This document shows positions 28,166 through 37,149 of a stretch of 64,000 nt of DNA, piece after piece. Under the pieces are notes generated by a model, which saw only the letters and a list, made by a program, of their open reading frames with translations, had not been told where the DNA came from and searched no databases. The translations under genes and the position numbers were made by a program. Numbering within the stretch: position 1 is the stretch's first letter; the number at the start of each line of letters is the position of its first letter. Source of the stretch: Carboxylicivirga sp. M1479 (GTDB taxonomy: Bacteria > Bacteroidota > Bacteroidia > Bacteroidales > Marinilabiliaceae); the NCBI RefSeq assembly GCF_007097485.1, contig NZ_VKDE01000003.1, positions 1 through 64,000 of the forward strand, in the 5' to 3' direction.

Positions 28166-28396
28166 ATGAAACTAACAGAAGAAAACATTATTGAATTACT
28201 TAAGAAAGAACTAGAAGGACAGATCGATTTCGGAACATTTAAGAATGACATCCCCATGACAGATCAAGGGGTGGACTCCCTTGATAAGCTGACTCTTTTT
28301 TTGAGTCTTGAAGAACACTACGGGATTAAGATTGAAGAAGAAGAAATAGACAGAATCAACACGGTTAATGAGATCCTTGCTTTTGTCAATAAATAA
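28166..28396 (+). CDS. Acyl carrier protein
   Basis: A 76-residue acidic four-helix carrier protein. The phosphopantetheine attachment site is Ser38 in GVDSLDKL, in the right place for the family. It lies 20 bases after the KAS III gene and is the last gene of the acyl-sugar cassette, followed by a long hairpin. A carrier dedicated to sugar acylation is inferred; the general fatty-acid acpP would be elsewhere in the genome. Confidence 0.9.
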   Translation: MKLTEENIIELLKKELEGQIDFGTFKNDIPMTDQGVDSLDKLTLFLSLEEHYGIKIEEEEIDRINTVNEILAFVNK

Positions 28397-28422
28397 TGTC
28401 AATACTGATACTCAAGTTATTT

Positions 28423-28466
28423 AGAGCAGGTGTAATGTTGCAACTAGTGGTGTCTAAACCTGCTCT
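28423..28466 (+). terminator. Hairpin after the acyl carrier protein gene
   Basis: AGAGCAGGT and ACCTGCTCT form a perfect nine-pair stem closing a 26-base loop, followed by a short TTTG. Probable terminator of the acyl-sugar cassette. Confidence 0.55.
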
Positions 28467-28522
28467 TTGAGCTGTGTATTTTATTTTGTCCAATAGGGAT
28501 AGCTTATTTTTTAAAGATAGAG

Positions 28523-29449
28523 ATGAATAGCAAACAAGTAATGGTAAGTATTTGTTGCCAGACCTATAATCATGCGGGTTATATACAGGAGGCTTTAGAT
28601 AGTTTTCTAATGCAAGAGACAGATTTTACGTTTGAAATTCTACTGAGAGACGATGCATCTACAGATGGTACGGCAGAAATCTGTAAGGATTATGCGAGTA
28701 AATATCCGGATAAGGTAAACCTATTAGCATATGATGAGAATCAATACACTAAAGGTGTTAAGCCACTGGTTGATAATATAAAACGAGCTAGGGGTAAATA
28801 TATAGCCCTTTGCGAAGGGGATGACTATTGGACAGATCCATATAAGTTGCAAAAACAGGTTGATTTTTTAGAAGAGAATGAGGAGTATTCAGGTTGTGGG
28901 CATCAGGCAATACGAATCAACGAAATAGAATCTACCGAGAAGGTATTTTTTAAAAATGTTGCACCTACATTACATCTAAAAGATATATTATTTCACAGAA
29001 AACTTCATACTGCTTCCTTAATGTTTCGCTCATGTATTACGAAAGAAAATAAATTTCCTTCAAATATATTTTCAGGTGACAGAGCTTTAAATTTTCTTAT
29101 AGCTTCTAAAGGTCCTATATGTTTTTTAGCAGATACAATGTGTGTTTACCGAAAAAATGCTGGAGGTATATCCTCAAAGGTAACTGTTGATATGTTGAAA
29201 AACGATTTTAACATGATTCCTTGGCTTTATGATATTAATCATAATTTCCCAAGAAGTACTTATAAATCCATCATTTATAAAACCTTATTTGAATATCCTA
29301 ACCATATTGGGTTTTGGAGCTTTCTTAAATATTACTGTTTATATCTGTTTTATTCATTTTCTTATTTTCCGAAAAATATTATCCCTGTTGCGAAATTTAC
29401 AGTTGGTAAGCTATATGTAACAATTCGAGGAATGATTAAAAATAGATAA
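28523..29449 (+). CDS. Glycosyltransferase family 2 (GT-A fold)
   Basis: A 308-residue inverting glycosyltransferase of the surface polysaccharide pathway. The nucleotide-sugar fold starts SICCQTYNHAGYIQEALDS, with RDDASTDGT and the metal-binding GDDYW (DxD equivalent) near residue 97. The C-terminus has a hydrophobic stretch (YYCLYLFYSFSYF) that may touch the membrane. The donor and acceptor cannot be read from sequence. Confidence 0.88.
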   Translation: MNSKQVMVSICCQTYNHAGYIQEALDSFLMQETDFTFEILLRDDASTDGTAEICKDYASKYPDKVNLLAYDENQYTKGVKPLVDNIKRARGKYIALCEGDDYWTDPYKLQKQVDFLEENEEYSGCGHQAIRINEIESTEKVFFKNVAPTLHLKDILFHRKLHTASLMFRSCITKENKFPSNIFSGDRALNFLIASKGPICFLADTMCVYRKNAGGISSKVTVDMLKNDFNMIPWLYDINHNFPRSTYKSIIYKTLFEYPNHIGFWSFLKYYCLYLFYSFSYFPKNIIPVAKFTVGKLYVTIRGMIKNR

Positions 29450-29760
29450 TGATTTTTCAGATAACAAAATAACGCTTATAGCACATACTGAGACTATTAA
29501 TACTTCTGATCGTAAAGTGCAAGATATCAGCTGAAGATAACTTAACAGTTTTAAGCAGAATGGTTTTCACAATTTACGTTATCTATAATACTCAGCCGTC
29601 TTTATATTTTTAATATACAGAATTGGCTTTTAGATGTAGGAACGAGATATACTAAAGTCTATATACCTTAGGACTATTCATGCAAGTAAAAAAGTCATAA
29701 AGAACTAATATAATCCACAACCGATTTTAAGCAAGGTATTATATTACAACACTGATTTAA
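29450..29760. other. 311-base AT-rich intergenic stretch
   Basis: No coding frame, clear terminator or repeat unit was seen here. It separates two glycosyltransferase genes and marks a drop in GC content that continues through the following genes. Confidence 0.5.
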
Positions 29761-30630
29761 ATGAATACATTTATAATACTACATTATCAAGTATATAAAG
29801 ATACAATTGAATGTGTAAACTCAATTTTTGATTCGATAAAAAGAGATGATTATAATATAGTTATTGTAGATAATCATTCTCCTAATAATAGTAGTCTAAT
29901 TTTACAAGATAAATATAAAGACAATCCTAAAGTTACTGTTTTAGAGCAAAGAAAGAATTTAGGGTTTGCCAAAGGTAATAATGTTGGATGCCAATATGCG
30001 TTCGAAAACTACAATCCAGATTTCTATATCGTTATAAACAATGACACGATAATAGAAGACCGAATGTTCGTAGATCAAATACAAAAGATATATAAACAAA
30101 CTGATTTTGATATGCTGGGACCTTGTATTTGGTCAATTAATGACAGAGTCGATCAAAATCCTGTGCCTAACCCGACAGACTCAATGAAAAAAAGCTTTAA
30201 GGCACTTATATATAATATCCTCTTGTTTGTTTTAAATTTTATTAATAAGGATACACTGTTAATTGAATATGTAGATAATAAACGAAAGCTGAAAAATAAA
30301 AAAAGGCATACCTGTATAGAAGAGTTCGAAACAAATCAAGCAGTAAAGCTTCATGGTGCGGCTATTATTTTTTCAAAAAAGTATTATCTCAAATATCATA
30401 ACGCATTTGATCCAAGAACCTTTATGTATGGCGAAGAAGATATCTTATATTCACGAGTAAGGAGACATGAATTAACAGCTATATATAATCCTGATTTAAA
30501 AATTCTACACAAAGAAGATGCAGCTTCAAACTCTGTTATAACAAGCAACCAACTAAGACGACGGTTCAAGTTTAAACATTCAATATGGTCTTCTTTTGTG
30601 CTACTGCGGATATATATTGCAAAATATTAA
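29761..30630 (+). CDS. Glycosyltransferase family 2, rhamnosyltransferase-like
   Basis: A 289-residue GT-A enzyme of the WbbL type. Visible are FIILHYQVYKDTIECVNSI at the N-terminus, VIVDNHSPNNSS, the donor-site NNDTII in place of DxD, and the late YGEEDILYSRVRR acid motif. WbbL-like enzymes often use dTDP-rhamnose, which fits the rml genes at 38350-41647, but this is not decisive. The gene is markedly AT-rich compared with the acyl cassette, which may point to separate acquisition. Confidence 0.85.
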   Translation: MNTFIILHYQVYKDTIECVNSIFDSIKRDDYNIVIVDNHSPNNSSLILQDKYKDNPKVTVLEQRKNLGFAKGNNVGCQYAFENYNPDFYIVINNDTIIEDRMFVDQIQKIYKQTDFDMLGPCIWSINDRVDQNPVPNPTDSMKKSFKALIYNILLFVLNFINKDTLLIEYVDNKRKLKNKKRHTCIEEFETNQAVKLHGAAIIFSKKYYLKYHNAFDPRTFMYGEEDILYSRVRRHELTAIYNPDLKILHKEDAASNSVITSNQLRRRFKFKHSIWSSFVLLRIYIAKY

Positions 30631-30732
30631 TAGGGATTTTCGAAAAAATGCAAACTTTAAGTTTTCGAGTTGATAATATATTTTTAATGAGTTCTGCGTC
30701 AGTAAAAAGAAGTGTTTCTCTAAGTTAGATTA

Positions 30733-32013
30733 ATGTCATTATTCAAACTAAAACTAAATATAGCAGATGTTATTTTCTTAGGAGTTGTATATTCTTTTAT
30801 ATTATATGTTTTTGAAGCACCTATAAGATTATATACCGATAGGATGGGTTTAGGCTTCTTTATATATACAAAAGATCTCATCCTACTAGTAGTAGCTATG
30901 TTGTTAATAGTTAGAAAGAACAAGACTGTTGTTGTAAATAAAATCATGATTCTGTTTGTCGTCATCTTATCATTCTATGGCGCAATTGCATTACTAAATG
31001 GGGTTGTGTATAAGCAAGTATTTTTTGGCTATAAAATATATATATCTTTCTTTATCGGTATTCAAAGCTATCGCTTTTTGCCACAGTTAAGTAGTCGTTT
31101 CTTAAAAGCAATTAATTGGTTAGCTTTCTTTAGTTGTATTGGTTTACTGCTGAATGTATTCTATAGTTTTCCATGGGAGCGCACTGGAATGGATATTGGA
31201 GGCGTTACGGTTGATCTATCGAGATCTGCACATGCTGCCGGTGGATTTAAACGTTTAGCTGGATTTGGAAGAAATTGGTCCAATCCAGCTTATTTTGCTT
31301 TAATTGCTACCGTTTTGAACTATAGTTTTTTAGAGAAATGGAAAGTAAGACATTTTTTATTGACAATACTGTTCTTTATCGGGATGTTAATATCAACTAA
31401 TAAGGGTGCTATTGGTTCCTTTGTGTTAATATCAATGTTTGTTTTAATAAAAAGGCGAACTCCTAATGTAATATTGAAGTCTTGTATTTTAGGATTATTA
31501 TTGTTACTCGTAATTTTACCAATTTTAAGCTGGAGTAATTTGTTTGTAATTGATAATAATATGCCCTTTGTGTATCGAATTGTGTTTTCCTCATTTAAAG
31601 TTAGAGTCGAAGAGGTATGGCCTCAAGCATTAGACTTAATTAAGAATCATGGTGATTTGCTATTCGGGCGAGGAATTGGTGGAATTGGGGCTTCACAAAT
31701 TATTTTTGAACCATTACTTTATCATCCTGCGGACAATTTATTTATTTATCTATATGGACTTGTAGGTGTTTTTTCAATTGTTATATTGACATATTTTGGT
31801 GTGAAAATCATCGCTCTTTCGATCAAGATGAGTAAGGTAGGAACATTTACCGCATTACTTACAATTTGCTTTCTAGGAATCGGAATTATTGGGACTGCCC
31901 TAGAGAATGGAGTTTTGAACTTCTTTTTTGGACTAATGTTTGCTTCACTATATCATCAAAAAATAAAAGTACCTAGAATATTTTCATATGAAAGCAGCAA
32001 CAAAATCATATAA
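30733..32013 (+). CDS. O-antigen polymerase-like membrane protein (Wzy candidate 1)
   Basis: A 426-residue polytopic inner-membrane protein with about 10-12 hydrophobic helices and a large periplasmic loop in the middle to late part (about residues 270-330, including LLFGRGIGGIGAS and LYHPADNLFIYLYG). This is the O-antigen ligase/polymerase pattern, where the H-x-x-x-D-x-x-x-x segment is common. Likely role: polymerisation of the flipped repeat units in the periplasm. A second candidate is at 37150. Its 3' end overlaps the epimerase gene by 26 bases. Confidence 0.8.
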   Translation: MSLFKLKLNIADVIFLGVVYSFILYVFEAPIRLYTDRMGLGFFIYTKDLILLVVAMLLIVRKNKTVVVNKIMILFVVILSFYGAIALLNGVVYKQVFFGYKIYISFFIGIQSYRFLPQLSSRFLKAINWLAFFSCIGLLLNVFYSFPWERTGMDIGGVTVDLSRSAHAAGGFKRLAGFGRNWSNPAYFALIATVLNYSFLEKWKVRHFLLTILFFIGMLISTNKGAIGSFVLISMFVLIKRRTPNVILKSCILGLLLLLVILPILSWSNLFVIDNNMPFVYRIVFSSFKVRVEEVWPQALDLIKNHGDLLFGRGIGGIGASQIIFEPLLYHPADNLFIYLYGLVGVFSIVILTYFGVKIIALSIKMSKVGTFTALLTICFLGIGIIGTALENGVLNFFFGLMFASLYHQKIKVPRIFSYESSNKII

Positions 32014-32953
32014 ATCTTTAAATACGTTTAAGCAATATTATACGCTTCAATCTACGGATTATTGGCATATTAAGTACCCATTAAATTCTGATCCACAAAA
32101 TTATTATTGGGATATGTCAGAGAAAGCCATTCAGTGCGAGTTGGAACGTGATAATGAAGGGCTTACTCAATATGTTGGAGAGGATGGAGGTACTTATTAT
32201 TCTTCTATTGAATTAATTCAATATGCTATGGCCTCCTTTCAGGCGCATATCAAAACGAAGGAGAAATATTGGTTGAACGAATGTATTTTGCATACAAACA
32301 AGTATTTGTCACTTGCTACTCAATATAAAAACGCAACTTTTACAGTTCTAAACAAATACCCTGTTGCTCTATACGGATTAAAAAATGAATGGCCAAGTGC
32401 CTTATCCTTGGGTGTAGCTTTGTCTTTATTGACAAGGCTATACACTCTGTCGGAAGAGGATAGCTATTTAGATGCGGCAATAAAGTTATTTGCTAATTTC
32501 AAACTCACGGTTGAAGAAGGTGGAGTTTTAAGAAATGTAAAAATAAATGATACTGGATGTAAAGTTAGTGTGTTAGAGGAGTACCCTTCTGAGGAACTGT
32601 CTGGAGTTTTAAACGGTCATATTACTGCTTTATGGGGATTATATGATTTAGGTAAACATTACGAGGAGAGTAATCGACTGTTTAATGAGTTGTCCTCACA
32701 ATTAGCAGATAATATTTCACTCTGGGATGAAAAAAAATGGAGCAATTATGATATAACGTACTTAACAGGAAAGAAGAAGAACCTGGCTAGTATCCATTAT
32801 CATATGCTACATGTACAGCAATTATTTGTAATGTTCCAGTTGACAGGTGATCAAAGATTTAGTGCAAGTGTAGAGAATATGATCCGGCAAAAATATAGTC
32901 TGTTCTGTAGGGTGTATGGGTTAGTTAATAAGTTAGTATTTAGATTATTTTAG
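31988..32953 (+). CDS. D-glucuronyl C5-epimerase family protein
   Basis: A 321-residue protein matching the C-terminal catalytic domain of heparan sulfate glucuronyl C5-epimerase, which turns glucuronate into iduronate within a polymer. Segments resembling the animal enzyme are EWPSALSLGVALSLLTRLY, VLEEYPSEELSGVLNGHI (catalytic Tyr region), LWGLYDLGKHYEES and LASIHYHMLHVQQL. It has no signal peptide and no membrane helix, so it should be cytoplasmic and would act on lipid-linked oligosaccharide before flipping. Ugd at 18623 supplies glucuronate. It overlaps the wzy gene before it and has glycosyltransferases after it. The epimerase call is strong as a family; the substrate is inferred. Confidence 0.85.
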   Translation: MKAATKSYKSLNTFKQYYTLQSTDYWHIKYPLNSDPQNYYWDMSEKAIQCELERDNEGLTQYVGEDGGTYYSSIELIQYAMASFQAHIKTKEKYWLNECILHTNKYLSLATQYKNATFTVLNKYPVALYGLKNEWPSALSLGVALSLLTRLYTLSEEDSYLDAAIKLFANFKLTVEEGGVLRNVKINDTGCKVSVLEEYPSEELSGVLNGHITALWGLYDLGKHYEESNRLFNELSSQLADNISLWDEKKWSNYDITYLTGKKKNLASIHYHMLHVQQLFVMFQLTGDQRFSASVENMIRQKYSLFCRVYGLVNKLVFRLF

Positions 32954-32956
32954 TAG

Positions 32957-34135
32957 ATGAGTTATAAGTTTGATAATAAAAAGGTCGTTGTTTGTATTTC
33001 AAATGATAGTTACGATGCTGATATTTGGACCAATAAGCAGCACTTGATGAGTCGCTTATCAAAAGTTGATGATTATTCTGTTGTTTATATTGATCAAGGA
33101 TTGTCAACTAGTTATTTAAGAAAACTAATTCGACAAAAACAGTTTTTATCAATCTTTAAAATTATTCAAAAAAGAACTGATAGTTTGTTGACGGTTTCTT
33201 TACCGCTACCATTAATCAAAGGTGGGATTTTAAAAAAGGCGAGTTGGTATCTTATTGCGAGAGCTTGTAATTACATGTTCCGTAATCAGGAAGTTATTTA
33301 TTGGATATACCAACCGCAAGCTTATTACTTTACTAAGTACATAAAGCGCGGGAAGTTGTTATATGATTGTGTGGATGAATTTGCTACACAACCTTTTTTT
33401 AAGAATAACTCTTCGAGAAGGAAAGAGTTGGAGATAATAGAACCTAAACTTGTCAAATCAGTTGATTATGTGACAGCCACATCAAATTCAATTTACGAAG
33501 ACAAAAAGATTATAAATGCAAATTGTAAGTGTATTCATAATGTTGGTGATTTTGTGCACTTTGCTAATCCTGATGCATCTATTGTCATAGACGAAAAGTG
33601 GGTCAAAGATCAGAGATGTAAGGTGATGTTTACTGGTGTAGTTGATAACTATAAAACTGACCTTGAGATAATTTTAAAGGTTGCATCGGATACAATTGAT
33701 AGTCATTTGTTTGTTTTTGTTGGCCCCAATCGAATTGGCAACAAAACATTGGAACATAAAATTAATCAATCAGAGAATATAATATTGCTGGGTTATAGAG
33801 AGTATCAACAAGTATCTGTTTATTTGTCTCATGCCGATATATTATGGTTGCCATATTTGAAAAGCTCTCATACAGAGAGGGTATTTCCTTTGAAAATATT
33901 TGAGTATTTAGCTTCCGGTAAACCTGTTATCGCCAAGAACTTATCCAGTATTCAGCAATATACCGCGTATTTGAATACATATAGCGATTTAGGTAGTCTT
34001 AAAGAGTTGTTAGCTTGTATCTTGTTAGAGGATAATTCTGATAAAAAAGAACAAAGAATAAAAATAGCAAGTCAAAACACATGGGAATCACGACTTAATA
34101 AGATCCTCCATTTTATTGGTGAGAAACCTCAGTAG
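32957..34135 (+). CDS. Glycosyltransferase, GT-B fold, TuaH-like
   Basis: A 392-residue enzyme with a two-domain GT-B layout. The linker-like stretch LLYDCVDEFATQP is typical of TuaH-type glycosyltransferases of teichuronic acid synthesis, and the C-terminal donor site has PLKIFEYLASGKPVIAKNL. The start codon lies three bases after the epimerase stop, so it is tightly coupled. TuaH makes a glucuronate-containing polymer, which would fit Ugd and the C5-epimerase here, but the donor is not provable from sequence. Confidence 0.85.
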   Translation: MSYKFDNKKVVVCISNDSYDADIWTNKQHLMSRLSKVDDYSVVYIDQGLSTSYLRKLIRQKQFLSIFKIIQKRTDSLLTVSLPLPLIKGGILKKASWYLIARACNYMFRNQEVIYWIYQPQAYYFTKYIKRGKLLYDCVDEFATQPFFKNNSSRRKELEIIEPKLVKSVDYVTATSNSIYEDKKIINANCKCIHNVGDFVHFANPDASIVIDEKWVKDQRCKVMFTGVVDNYKTDLEIILKVASDTIDSHLFVFVGPNRIGNKTLEHKINQSENIILLGYREYQQVSVYLSHADILWLPYLKSSHTERVFPLKIFEYLASGKPVIAKNLSSIQQYTAYLNTYSDLGSLKELLACILLEDNSDKKEQRIKIASQNTWESRLNKILHFIGEKPQ

Positions 34136-34146
34136 AATAAATTAAA

Positions 34147-35277
34147 ATGAAAATACTCATATTATCTAAAGATTATCCACCAACCATTGGAGGTGTTGAA
34201 AATTACTCCTATTATATTGCTGAGGGTTTAGGACGAAATAATGATGTTCAGGTACTAACATTTAAAGGTCGTGATAAGGAAAATACCTGGCCGGATACAG
34301 TTCGTGTTAAGCGAATTAGTTTAGGGATTAAAGTTCCTGAAGCAGTAAAAGGATTATTTCTAGTTTTGTATTTGTTTTTTAATGCATTAATTAAGAAACC
34401 GGATTATGTATTTGCCACAACATGGAAAGTTGGTTATCCGGCAATGTTGCTAAAAAAACTATTTTCGTACAAGCTGGTAATCACATGTCATGGTGCTGAA
34501 ATAACCAGACATAAGGATTCATCAGATACTATGGATCGAATGAAGGAAACCTTGTCTGTAGCTGACCAACTAATCGCAGTAAGCGAATTTACTAAAGCAA
34601 AGACAATTGAATATGCTAGTGTTTCAGCTGATAAAGTAACCGTTGTTCCAAATGGAGTAGATTTATCAAAGATGAATGTTATTCCTAAGGAAAAAGCTCG
34701 AAAAAGAATAGGTTTTGAAAAAGATTGTTTTTATGCTTTAACAGTTTCGAGAGTCGATAGCCGCAAGGGGCATGAAAAAGTATTAAGTGCCATCCCTTCT
34801 ATTCTTGATAAATATCCTCATTTTCGCTATGTAATAGTTGGTAATGGGCCCGAAAAAGAAAAATTACAGAAGTTATGTGTAGAATTGGGTATTGATAGTA
34901 TTGTAAGGTTTGCAGGTTATGTTGAGTCAGAATTATTAGACTATTACTATTCTGCTGCTGATACCTTTGTCATGATAAATACTATGACTGATGATAAGGA
35001 TTTTGAGGGATTTGGCCTGGTTTTCGCCGAAGCAGGTTATTATGGCTTACCATTAATTGGCGGAAATAACTCTGGTCCTAAGGAGGTTATTGTGCATAAT
35101 GAAAGTGGATTCTTGATAAACGGTGATGTTGACAGTGTAGTAGCTTCTGTCACTACGCTAATGAGGGATGCTGAATCGTGCAAGAAGCTTGGAGAAAAAG
35201 CCAAGGAACTTACGTGCAAGAGGTTTAGTGTGGATTACATGGTTGAAAATACAAACTTACTGCTTAATGAACTTTAG
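34147..35277 (+). CDS. Glycosyltransferase family 4
   Basis: A 376-residue retaining GT-B glycosyltransferase. Family marks are KDYPPTIGGVENYSYYIAEGL (acceptor loop), VVPNGVDLSKM, SRVDSRKGHEKVL and the E-x7-E donor motif in EGFGLVFAEAGYYGLPLIGG. It starts 11 bases after the previous glycosyltransferase. Specific sugar unknown. Confidence 0.93.
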   Translation: MKILILSKDYPPTIGGVENYSYYIAEGLGRNNDVQVLTFKGRDKENTWPDTVRVKRISLGIKVPEAVKGLFLVLYLFFNALIKKPDYVFATTWKVGYPAMLLKKLFSYKLVITCHGAEITRHKDSSDTMDRMKETLSVADQLIAVSEFTKAKTIEYASVSADKVTVVPNGVDLSKMNVIPKEKARKRIGFEKDCFYALTVSRVDSRKGHEKVLSAIPSILDKYPHFRYVIVGNGPEKEKLQKLCVELGIDSIVRFAGYVESELLDYYYSAADTFVMINTMTDDKDFEGFGLVFAEAGYYGLPLIGGNNSGPKEVIVHNESGFLINGDVDSVVASVTTLMRDAESCKKLGEKAKELTCKRFSVDYMVENTNLLLNEL

Positions 35278-35334
35278 TAGTATCTTTGTATAAAACTAAT
35301 TTATGAGAGGTAAGTGATCAATTTATATTAGTAT

Positions 35335-36135
35335 ATGATTCTCAACAAAGTAAATAAGAAAGAGCCATTAATGGTAAGTATAGTAACTCCCATGTATAAT
35401 TCGGCAAAGTTTATTGAAACTACCATAATCTCAGTTATCAATCAGACTTATAATAATTGGGAGTTAATAATTGTTGATGATTGCTCAACTGATAAATCAA
35501 TAGACATTGTAAGGGGATTTGCAGAGAAGGATGATCGGATTAAGTTATTAGAGCAGCCCAATAATCAAGGAGCCGGAGTTGCGCGAAATGTGGGAATGGA
35601 TCATGCTAAGGGTGAATTTATAGCATTCCTGGATGCAGATGATTATTGGGACGAAAAAAAAATAGAGATTCAAGTCAATTCAATTAATAAAAATCAATGG
35701 GCAGGTTCTTTTTCTTGGTACAAAAATGTTAACGAGGATGGTAATGGTGCTACAAGTTTTGTTGTGCCTTCAAGATTAAGCTTTAAACGACTTAGATTCA
35801 ACAATTACATCTTAACCTCTTCATTAATGCTTAAGAGAGAGGTTGTTAAAGATGTCCGTTTCCCTTTAATGAGAAAAAGGCAAGATTGGATATTTTTTTT
35901 AGAGATTTTAAAGCGTACACAATATCTTTATTGTGTAGATGAATTACTTGTGTTCTACAGAAAAAGTTCAAACTCATTAAGCTCAAACAAACTTAGATTA
36001 ATAAAAGCGAACTTTGAAGTTATTTCAAATTATTTTTATGATGGAAATAAATTAAAAGGTGGTTTGCATTTTATTATATTTCTAATGTATTATTTTCATA
36101 ATAAGCTATTTTTGTTGAGGAAAACAAACCAGTAG
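35335..36135 (+). CDS. Glycosyltransferase family 2 (GT-A fold)
   Basis: A 266-residue transferase with SIVTPMYNSAKFIETTI, VDDCSTDKS, GVARNVGMDHAKGEFIAFLDADDYW (DxD at DAD) and a C-terminal hydrophobic helix (FIIFLMYYF). Similar short enzymes are common as the last-acting transferase in Bacteroidota capsule loci. The start at 35335 adds 12 residues before the fold; an internal ATG at 35371 is possible. Confidence 0.9.
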   Translation: MILNKVNKKEPLMVSIVTPMYNSAKFIETTIISVINQTYNNWELIIVDDCSTDKSIDIVRGFAEKDDRIKLLEQPNNQGAGVARNVGMDHAKGEFIAFLDADDYWDEKKIEIQVNSINKNQWAGSFSWYKNVNEDGNGATSFVVPSRLSFKRLRFNNYILTSSLMLKREVVKDVRFPLMRKRQDWIFFLEILKRTQYLYCVDELLVFYRKSSNSLSSNKLRLIKANFEVISNYFYDGNKLKGGLHFIIFLMYYFHNKLFLLRKTNQ

Positions 36136-36177
36136 CATAGTAATTTAGAAGAAGCCTTTAGGTTTAGGATTTTTAAG

Positions 36178-37122
36178 ATGAAGTATATAATATTTGGTTC
36201 AGAGGGTTTTATTGGGAGTCACTTTAAAAGTTACATTCAAGGAAATAACCTAGGAGAAGTTGTAGAATACGACATTAGAAAAGATATAAGTTATGATGTC
36301 AGAGAGAAAATAGAAATTGAAGGTGAATTTTCGGAGGATGATATAATAATCAATTTGGCAGCAGTTCATACAACGCCAGGTCATCCGGATTACGAATATT
36401 TTGAGACGAACATAAAAGGTGCTGAAAATATTTGTCAGTTTGCGGAAGATAATGGCATAAAAACTATTGTTTTTACAAGTTCTATTGCTCCTTATGGTGC
36501 ATCCGAAGATGTAAAAACAGAAATGACATTGCCAACTCCTAACACGCCATATGGTATATCAAAACTAGTTGCAGAAAATATTCATAAGATATGGCAAGCC
36601 AAAGAGAGCGATACTAGAAAACTTCTAATATTACGCCCAGGAGTTGTTTTCGGCAAAGGTGAAAATGGTAATTTTACCCGGCTTTATAAAGCCTTAGCTA
36701 AGGGCGTATTTTTTTACCCGGGACGAAAGGATACAATTAAAGGATGTATTTACGTTAAAGATTTAGTTGATATTACTCATTGTTTAATAGCAGGGTACTC
36801 ATTTGGAGTACAGTTATTTAATTTCACTTATGCTCCGCCGTTGAGTATTAAGCAAATTGTGCAAAGTATTTCTAATGTTATAGAATGTAAAGATCCAACC
36901 CTTATGATTAATGGAGAAATACTTAAAATATCGGCCTTGATCATCGGTGCTATGGGAGGTAAAAAGAAAGGTATACATCCAGATCGAGTTAAAAAATTAA
37001 TGATTTCAACTAATATTAGTGGTCTAAAACTTTTTGATCAAATAAAAGGTAATTATAAATATGGTTTTGAAGAGGGACTTCTAGATTGGTTTCAAGACTG
37101 TGAGTTTAAAGGTCTCTTTTAA
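36178..37122 (+). CDS. NAD-dependent epimerase/dehydratase
   Basis: A 314-residue extended short-chain dehydrogenase acting on a nucleotide sugar. The cofactor motif is FGSEGFIGSHF near residue 7, the catalytic segment is FTSSIAPYG followed by PYGISKLVAEN (Tyr-x-x-x-Lys). The C-terminal half has PGRKDTIKGCIYVKDLVD, which is typical of sugar epimerases and reductases. Exact product unknown. It could make a further deoxy-sugar or epimerise a hexose for this polysaccharide. Confidence 0.88.
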   Translation: MKYIIFGSEGFIGSHFKSYIQGNNLGEVVEYDIRKDISYDVREKIEIEGEFSEDDIIINLAAVHTTPGHPDYEYFETNIKGAENICQFAEDNGIKTIVFTSSIAPYGASEDVKTEMTLPTPNTPYGISKLVAENIHKIWQAKESDTRKLLILRPGVVFGKGENGNFTRLYKALAKGVFFYPGRKDTIKGCIYVKDLVDITHCLIAGYSFGVQLFNFTYAPPLSIKQIVQSISNVIECKDPTLMINGEILKISALIIGAMGGKKKGIHPDRVKKLMISTNISGLKLFDQIKGNYKYGFEEGLLDWFQDCEFKGLF

Positions 37123-37149
37123 TATGTTTATTTAATAGAAACTATAACC

